DNA of 64,000 nt from Chryseobacterium sp. c4a. Its GTDB lineage: Bacteria > Bacteroidota > Bacteroidia > Flavobacteriales > Weeksellaceae. Position 1 is the first letter of the stretch. Each line of letters starts with the position of its first letter. This document shows positions 58,976-64,000 of this stretch, in pieces. Below the pieces are notes generated by a model. That model saw only the letters and a program-made list of their open reading frames with translations. It did no database searches and was not told the DNA's origin. The translations under genes and the position numbers were made by a program. Where the stretch lies: NCBI RefSeq assembly GCF_009900745.1, contig NZ_WXVU01000001.1:558001-622000 (forward strand), written 5' to 3'.

Positions 58976-59359
58976 TTATTGAGCTTGAGGATCAAAATAG
59001 GCTTTAAAAGTAAGTGGGTTCTCCACTTTTTCTTCAGCTTCTTCAAGATATTCTAAATATTCTGACTGATGTTTTTCCATATAAACCATCACAATGGCTA
59101 GATTTACAAAAAGATTTTTATCCTCAGAACCTAATTTTAAAGCTGTTTTTAAATAATCCAATGCCTTCTCATTTTCTCCTATATCAGAATAAATTGCCCC
59201 AATGTTGATGAGTGCAGAGGTATTCTCCGGTTCAATAAGTAGAATTTCATCTAGTTCTTTAACCAGAAGATCGTTTAGAGCATCCCAATGGTCATCATTT
59301 TCCCATCTTTTCGCCTGGAGCTTTTTTACGTTTTCTAGTCTTTTTGTTATTGTATTCAT
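58976..59359 (-). CDS. TPR-repeat protein
   Basis: This 127-residue protein has at least two tetratricopeptide repeats (LLIEPENTSALINIGAIYSDIGENEKALDYLKTALKLG, then NLFVNLAIVMVYMEK). TPR proteins scaffold protein contacts in the cytoplasm. The partner is unknown, perhaps the product of the following gene. Confidence 0.75.
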   Translation of the reverse strand: MNTITKRLENVKKLQAKRWENDDHWDALNDLLVKELDEILLIEPENTSALINIGAIYSDIGENEKALDYLKTALKLGSEDKNLFVNLAIVMVYMEKHQSEYLEYLEEAEEKVENPLTFKAYFDPQAQ

Positions 59360-59504
59360 GATTTAAAATTACTGAATTATTTTTCTTCCGTATAATCCCT
59401 TCTTTCAGTTGTGGTTTCCAGTGTAGCAGGCCGGAATATCTGATAAAAATTTCATTTATAGCAGACAATTTCAATTGTAAAATTGGGATGACTTTGAGAT
59501 GTTT

Positions 59505-60545
59505 TTAATCCTGTATTGTAGATAAGATTCCATTATTGAAATACAGATAGGTTCCAAAACCATAAACCCATTGTTCATGAGCGTATCCTTTCATGGTAAT
59601 TCTGTTGATATCCAAAGGTTCTCCCCATGCAATTCTACACATTTCCATACTCATTCCTATGGCAACTCTATGGTCAGCAATCATACTTCCGAATTTTGCA
59701 CCATACTTGTTGATGTATATTTGTTTGGATTTTTTATCTTCTGCAATACGTTTTTGCTCATCTGCTTTTTCCTGCTTCATCTTTTGAGCTTCTGCTAATT
59801 TTTTCTCCTCCTGAATTTTATTGTATTGGGCTTCAGTAATGAAAGAACTGCGTAATTTGTCGATGTCTAATACTACTGAATAGTTTTTATTCGTAAGATA
59901 AAAAAGAGGTGTTAAATATTTTTGATTAGAAGTTTCAGTTAAGCTTAAATCTTCACAAAACCATATTTGTTTAGGTTCAATATCCAGAACTTTTCCCGTT
60001 TTACTGTCAATTAATTCTGAAATGTATTTTTTAGCAACCAAGTTTTGTCCTACAAAATCTTTTTTAGCTTTTTCAAAATAAGGAACGAGAAGAAAAGGAT
60101 AATTTTGAATAGAGCTTGCCATATCTACATGCCAATATAAAGAATCTCCGGTTTTATCATCTTTTAGTTTTACCTTCAATTCTGCACTATTTTTAAGAAC
60201 ATCCGAAGGCATATCTTCCAGTTTTTTATAATGTCGATTACTGGAATATTTATCTCTTGCAGTAATATCCAAAATGGTAAAGTATTTTCCATCTGCATCG
60301 GATAAAATATCCAGGTAATTCATACTGCTAGAAGATTTGTATTTCTTTGACTGGGGTTTATAAAATACTTTATATCCTACATATTGTTTATAATCCACAA
60401 ATCTTTGCTGTAGTTGAATGTTGCTTAAACTGTCAAAAGCCTTTGGTTTATAATAAGGTTTTTCAACTAAGCTTTCGTTTCTGATGGTAACTTGTGAATA
60501 GACGAAATTCGAAATAAAAAGGAATAAAAATAATATAGTTTTCAT
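59505..60545 (-). CDS. Secreted protein of unknown function
   Basis: This 346-residue protein has a signal peptide (ending VYSQ). Residues 20-230 carry repeated beta-strand segments (KYFTILDITARDKYSSNRHY, LKDDKTGDSLYWHVDM). A Lys/Gln/Glu-rich coiled coil (about 235-275) and a C-terminal segment IAWGEPLDINRITMKGYAHEQWVYGFGTYLYF follow; the latter recalls SmpA/OmlA-like BamE folds. The region is probably periplasmic. Function unknown. Confidence 0.6.
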   Translation of the reverse strand: MKTILFLFLFISNFVYSQVTIRNESLVEKPYYKPKAFDSLSNIQLQQRFVDYKQYVGYKVFYKPQSKKYKSSSSMNYLDILSDADGKYFTILDITARDKYSSNRHYKKLEDMPSDVLKNSAELKVKLKDDKTGDSLYWHVDMASSIQNYPFLLVPYFEKAKKDFVGQNLVAKKYISELIDSKTGKVLDIEPKQIWFCEDLSLTETSNQKYLTPLFYLTNKNYSVVLDIDKLRSSFITEAQYNKIQEEKKLAEAQKMKQEKADEQKRIAEDKKSKQIYINKYGAKFGSMIADHRVAIGMSMEMCRIAWGEPLDINRITMKGYAHEQWVYGFGTYLYFNNGILSTIQD

Positions 60546-60721
60546 AATTGTTTTTAAGGTGCGAAACTATAAAAAATATATAATAAAGAAAATTAATATT
60601 GATACTTTGTTTCAGCATCCGGCCTATTCTCAATGCTGAAAATGTAATCCAAATTCAAAGGATTTTCCATCATAATAAACTTGACAGACAATATCTCTGA
60701 TTATTTCCATTGATTCGGTAT

Positions 60722-60760
60722 AAAAAAAACCATTAAGCTTTACTAAGTCTTAATGGTTTT
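60722..60760 (-). terminator. Terminator of the M3 peptidase gene
   Basis: On the minus strand AAAACCATTAAG pairs with CTTAATGGTTTT and an eight-base T-run follows. It contains the CCATTAAG motif also seen at 28225 and 40066. Confidence 0.85.
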
Positions 60761-60772
60761 CAATATTATTTT

Positions 60773-62791
60773 TTATCCAAACGCCCTCTTCAGCAAGCTT
60801 TCCACTTTAGGCTCACTTCCTCTAAAGGCTTTATACAGTTCCATAGGATCTTTTGTTCCTCCTGAAGAAAGAAGTACTTTATATTTGGCTGCAATTTCCG
60901 GATTGAAAATTCCATTTTCTTTAAAATACTGGAACGCATCAGCATCCAATACTTCTGCCCATTTATAAGAATAATATCCTGCAGAATAACCACCCTGGAA
61001 AATGTGTGAGAAACTTGGGCTCATTGCTGTCTCAGGATTGGAAGGGTAAAGTGCTGTCGCTTTAGTGTATCGATCTTCAAACTCTTTTACACTTTCATTC
61101 TCCAGCTCTGCCACTTTGGTGTGATAATTCATATCCAGTAATCCGAAACCTAATTGTCTTAGCGTCTGGTAACCTTCCATAAAGTTTTTAGATTGTTCGA
61201 TTTTTTCAATTTTTTCGTCAGGAAGAACTTCTCCTGTTTTATAATGTTTCGCAAAAGTTTTCAAAAATTCTGGCTCATAGCAGAAGTTCTCCAAAAACTG
61301 AGAGGGTAACTCCACAAAATCCCATTTCACGGAAGTTCCGGATAAAGTAGGGTATTGTGTATCTGCCATCATTCCGTGAAGCGCATGTCCGAATTCGTGG
61401 AATAACGTCGTTACCTCCTGAAATGTTAATAAGCTAGGCGTATCTTTTGTCGGCTTGCTGAAGTTACAAACAATAGAAATATGTGGACGTGAGTTTTCTC
61501 CGTTCTGTTTATATTGATTTTTATAGCTGGTCATCCATGCTCCGGCTCTTTTCCCTTTTCTTGGGAAATAATCTACATAAAGGAGAGATTTATAATTTCC
61601 GTTTTCTTTTACTTCGTACACTTTTACATCTTCGTGGTATTTCGGAATATCATTTCTTTCCTCAAAAGTTAATCCGAATAGTTTTCCAGCCAATCCAAAA
61701 ACAGCATCCTGAACCTGGTTTAATGGGAAATAAGGCTTCAGCTCTTCATCATTAAGATCATATTTTGCTTTACGAAGTTTTTCAGCATAGAAAGCATGAT
61801 CATAGCTTTGCATATCTTCAATTCCATCTGCTTTTGCTAAAGATTTCAGTTCATCAATTTCTTTGCCAGCGTAAGGAGTAGCTTTGGTTAAAAGTTCATT
61901 TAAAAAATCAACAACTTTTGCCGGAGATTTTGCCATTCTTTCTTCTAACACATATTCTGCATAGTCTTTATATCCTAAAAGCTCAGCTTTCTGTTGTTTT
62001 AATTGTAGAAGTTCTTTGATGAGGTTTTGATTGTCGTGTTCTCCGCCATCAAAGGATTTTTTACCATTTGCTAATGCCAGTTCCTTTCTCAGTTCACGGT
62101 TTTCAGCATAGGTCATAAATGGAATATAGCTTGGATATTGTAAAGTTACTACCCAGCCTTCAAGATTTCTTTCTTTAGCTTCCTCAGCAAACTGTTCAAT
62201 AATCGCTTCCGGAATTCCTGCTAATTGTTCTTTATCCGTAATATGTTTGAAATAGGCATTAGTAGAAGCCAGTACATTTTGTCCGAACTGAAGAGATTTT
62301 ATTGAAAGATCCATGCTGATCTTTTTTAACTTTTCTTTGTCTTCTTCATTTAGAAGAGCACCGCTTCTTACAAAACCTTTATAAGTTTCATTTAAAAGCA
62401 TTTTCTGCTCTTCATTAAGAGTATATTTTTCCTTTTCATCATAAACCTTTTTGATTTTGTTGAAAAGCGCTTCGTTCTGAGAAATTTTGGAAGAATATTC
62501 TGTTAAAATCGGAGAAACTTCCTGAGCAATCTGTTGGATTTCATCGCTGGTTTCTGCAGAATTTAAATTGAAAAAGATATTAGAAACCACATCCAATTGC
62601 TCGCCGGAATAGGCTAATGCTTCAATAACATTCTCAAAAGTAGGAGCTTCGGGATTGTCAACAATAGCATTGATTTCTTCCTCAGATTTTTGAATTAATT
62701 CCTTAAATGCTGGAAGATAATCTTCATTTTTAATGTCACCGAATGGTGCTGAGTGATATGGAGTGTTAAATTTTTCGGTTAAAATATTCAT
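60773..62791 (-). CDS. M3 family metallopeptidase (oligopeptidase A/Dcp-like)
   Basis: This 672-residue protein has the M3 zinc motif HEFGH (around residues 464-468, TLFHEFGHALHGMMA) with the third ligand Glu downstream (GTSVKWDFVELPSQFLE). No signal peptide is visible, so it is cytoplasmic. It degrades short peptides. The N-terminal helical region and C-terminus (IFQGGYSAGYYSYKWAEVLDADAF) match the family. Length fits OpdA/Dcp. Whether it is OpdA or Dcp cannot be told. Confidence 0.93.
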   Translation of the reverse strand: MNILTEKFNTPYHSAPFGDIKNEDYLPAFKELIQKSEEEINAIVDNPEAPTFENVIEALAYSGEQLDVVSNIFFNLNSAETSDEIQQIAQEVSPILTEYSSKISQNEALFNKIKKVYDEKEKYTLNEEQKMLLNETYKGFVRSGALLNEEDKEKLKKISMDLSIKSLQFGQNVLASTNAYFKHITDKEQLAGIPEAIIEQFAEEAKERNLEGWVVTLQYPSYIPFMTYAENRELRKELALANGKKSFDGGEHDNQNLIKELLQLKQQKAELLGYKDYAEYVLEERMAKSPAKVVDFLNELLTKATPYAGKEIDELKSLAKADGIEDMQSYDHAFYAEKLRKAKYDLNDEELKPYFPLNQVQDAVFGLAGKLFGLTFEERNDIPKYHEDVKVYEVKENGNYKSLLYVDYFPRKGKRAGAWMTSYKNQYKQNGENSRPHISIVCNFSKPTKDTPSLLTFQEVTTLFHEFGHALHGMMADTQYPTLSGTSVKWDFVELPSQFLENFCYEPEFLKTFAKHYKTGEVLPDEKIEKIEQSKNFMEGYQTLRQLGFGLLDMNYHTKVAELENESVKEFEDRYTKATALYPSNPETAMSPSFSHIFQGGYSAGYYSYKWAEVLDADAFQYFKENGIFNPEIAAKYKVLLSSGGTKDPMELYKAFRGSEPKVESLLKRAFG

Positions 62792-63004
62792 TTTTCGATT
62801 TTTAGTTAAACGTAAATGTAAGGATTCATCAGGGAATCCCAGCTGAAATGCTCAAAAATAATGCCCAAAAGCCAAGGTGTGACAAAAATGCCTTATCTTT
62901 AAATAATCTTGTCCTATGCAAAGAGGGGATGATGTCAGAATATTTAATTTTGAAAGCAGATGAGAGACTCATTTTGAAATAAAACAACCTTAAATAAATA
63001 GACT

Positions 63005-63529
63005 ATGAAAACACTCTTAAAATTTATCGGCATTATTCTTTTGCTGGTTATCGTATATGCTGTTATTGCCATGCTGGCTTTCAGTAAAGATTATCACTAT
63101 GAAAAATCTGTTGTTATTAATGCCCCAAAGGAAAAAGTATGGCAATATGCAGGCTCCTTAAAAGGATATAATATGTGGGATCCTTTTTCAAAAGAAATAA
63201 AAAATATTAAGATCACTTATTCCGGAGAAGGAGATAAAATGGGTGATTCCTATCACTGGAAAGGGGATGATAGTGAAGGTGAGCAAACTATTACAGAAAT
63301 AGCTCCTAATGAAAAACTGGGTACCCAGCTTCATTTTATAAAACCTTTTGAAGGAAATGCCAAAAGTGCAATTGTACTAACTCCTGAAGGAAATGGAACG
63401 AAAGTAACATGGATGATTGATAATGAGTTGAATACCATGATGAAGATCATGAAACCTATGATGGACAGTAATATGGATAAAATGTTCGGCCAGGGACTGA
63501 ATGACCTGAAGAAATTATCAGAAAAATAA
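63005..63529 (+). CDS. SRPBCC (polyketide cyclase-like) family protein
   Basis: This 174-residue protein has one N-terminal membrane span (LKFIGIILLLVIVYAVIAML) followed by an SRPBCC ligand-binding fold (KSVVINAPKEKVWQYAGSLKGYNMWDPFS, then VTWMIDNELNTMMKIMKPMMDSNM). It is probably anchored to the inner membrane with the domain outside. The ligand is unknown. Confidence 0.8.
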   Translation: MKTLLKFIGIILLLVIVYAVIAMLAFSKDYHYEKSVVINAPKEKVWQYAGSLKGYNMWDPFSKEIKNIKITYSGEGDKMGDSYHWKGDDSEGEQTITEIAPNEKLGTQLHFIKPFEGNAKSAIVLTPEGNGTKVTWMIDNELNTMMKIMKPMMDSNMDKMFGQGLNDLKKLSEK

Positions 63530-63534
63530 ATAAG

Positions 63535-63565
63535 AAGCCTTGTAAATATTGTACAAGGCTTTTTT
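63535..63565. terminator. Terminator between convergent genes
   Basis: The stem AAGCCTTGTA/TACAAGGCTT with a T-run serves mainly the SRPBCC gene. Confidence 0.85.
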
Positions 63566-63875
63566 ATTGGATAGGAGCTTCTCCGTATTTGTTTTTTCCA
63601 GTATCTCCTTCGTTAATAAGCATCAGAAAACCATAAAAAGGGATGAGCTGATACCAGCCGCTTTCTCCCATATCGTGACACCTTTTGGTTCCCTGTGCGA
63701 ACAGGAAAAGCAGTCCTGGAATAAGTACAAAGATTGAAATGGTTAATAATAATAAAGGAGGAACTATTCCCTTACAAAGTTTAAGTGTTGTTGTAATTCC
63801 GAAATCAATCAATAAAGTGAGTGCATATTCTTTATTGGAGATTCTCCCTTCAAAAGCAAAAGGATTTTTAAACAT
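63564..63875 (-). CDS. DUF805 family membrane protein
   Basis: This 103-residue protein fits DUF805: a short N-terminal FEGRISNKEYALT, two to three membrane spans (LTLLIDFGITTTLKL, LLLLTISIFVLIPGLLFLFAQG) and the motif GTKRCHDMGESGWYQLIPFYGF. Function is unknown. It is convergent with the SRPBCC gene. Confidence 0.88.
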   Translation of the reverse strand: MFKNPFAFEGRISNKEYALTLLIDFGITTTLKLCKGIVPPLLLLTISIFVLIPGLLFLFAQGTKRCHDMGESGWYQLIPFYGFLMLINEGDTGKNKYGEAPIQ

Positions 63876-63952
63876 GATTCTATTTTAGTTTTTATAATTT
63901 CAAAAGTATAAATTATTTTTAAAATATTATCTTTATATAAAGAAACGATTCT

Positions 63953-64000
63953 ATGGAGAAGATTGTATTTGAAAAAAGCGACATTAGAGACTTCGTAAAA
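63953..64000 (+). CDS. Start of a gene cut by the window end
   Basis: An ATG at 63953 opens a frame reading MEKIVFEKSDIRDFVK to the last base. Only 16 codons are visible, so no family can be named. No stop occurs before the window end. Confidence 0.4.
   Translation, partial: MEKIVFEKSDIRDFVK

Noticed and set aside
1..64000. CRISPR array, insertion sequence or prophage
   Set aside because: No regularly spaced repeats, transposase, integrase or phage structural gene was seen in the window.

Overview
The window looks like chromosome of a Bacteroidota bacterium of the Chryseobacterium type (Flavobacteriia, Weeksellaceae). The evidence is low GC, promoters with the Bacteroidota -7 element TAnnTTTG and no Shine-Dalgarno usage, a protein with a type IX secretion (T9SS) C-terminal signal, a GLPGLI-family protein, an OstA-like protein and a grasp-with-spasm peptide cluster. 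This is inference from gene content; no rRNA or marker comparison was possible.

Layout. 1-20.3 kb is mostly housekeeping: trigger factor 3' end, M16 peptidase, DUF3109 and DUF6427 proteins, universal stress protein, FAH-family hydrolase, DEDDh exonuclease, phosphatidylserine synthase divergent from an LTA-synthase-like sulfatase, an ECF sigma factor with a membrane partner, pyruvate dehydrogenase E1 beta, Kup potassium transporter, a Fur-family regulator and an OstA-like protein. 18.7-23.3 kb holds secreted proteins: one T9SS cargo and three tandem relatives with a likely C-terminal beta-sandwich. 23.4-30.5 kb returns to metabolism and housekeeping (two aminotransferases, amidase, YqgE, PdxH, HU, PanD, a flippase-like membrane protein).

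30.6-36.5 kb is one same-strand Ter-type stress module: two TerD proteins, two TerY-like vWA proteins, a PP2C phosphatase and a Ser/Thr kinase, behind a near-perfect promoter. 36.6-41.9 kb contains acetyltransferases, unknown proteins, and tyrS preceded by what reads as a complete tyrosine attenuator: a 31-codon leader ORF with Tyr codons, competing hairpins and a terminator. A TetR gene diverges from a small-protein operon across a strong palindrome. 42-52.6 kb is accessory: a TonB-dependent-receptor-like protein, Crp and TetR regulators, an MFS pump, a decayed hydrolase and two methyltransferases.

52.7-58.5 kb is the most unusual part. Two tandem tRNA-like genes with 8-nt anticodon loops lie beside an XRE regulator and an AT-rich grasp-with-spasm RiPP operon (precursor, ATP-grasp ligase, small unknown protein, SPASM-domain protein, lipoprotein, GLPGLI protein). 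An intrinsic-terminator-like hairpin separates the precursor from its maturases. 58.5-64 kb ends with small unknown and TPR proteins, an M3 peptidase, an SRPBCC protein, a DUF805 protein and the first 16 codons of another gene.

Several promoters put the -7 element only 4-5 nt from the ATG, which predicts leaderless mRNAs.
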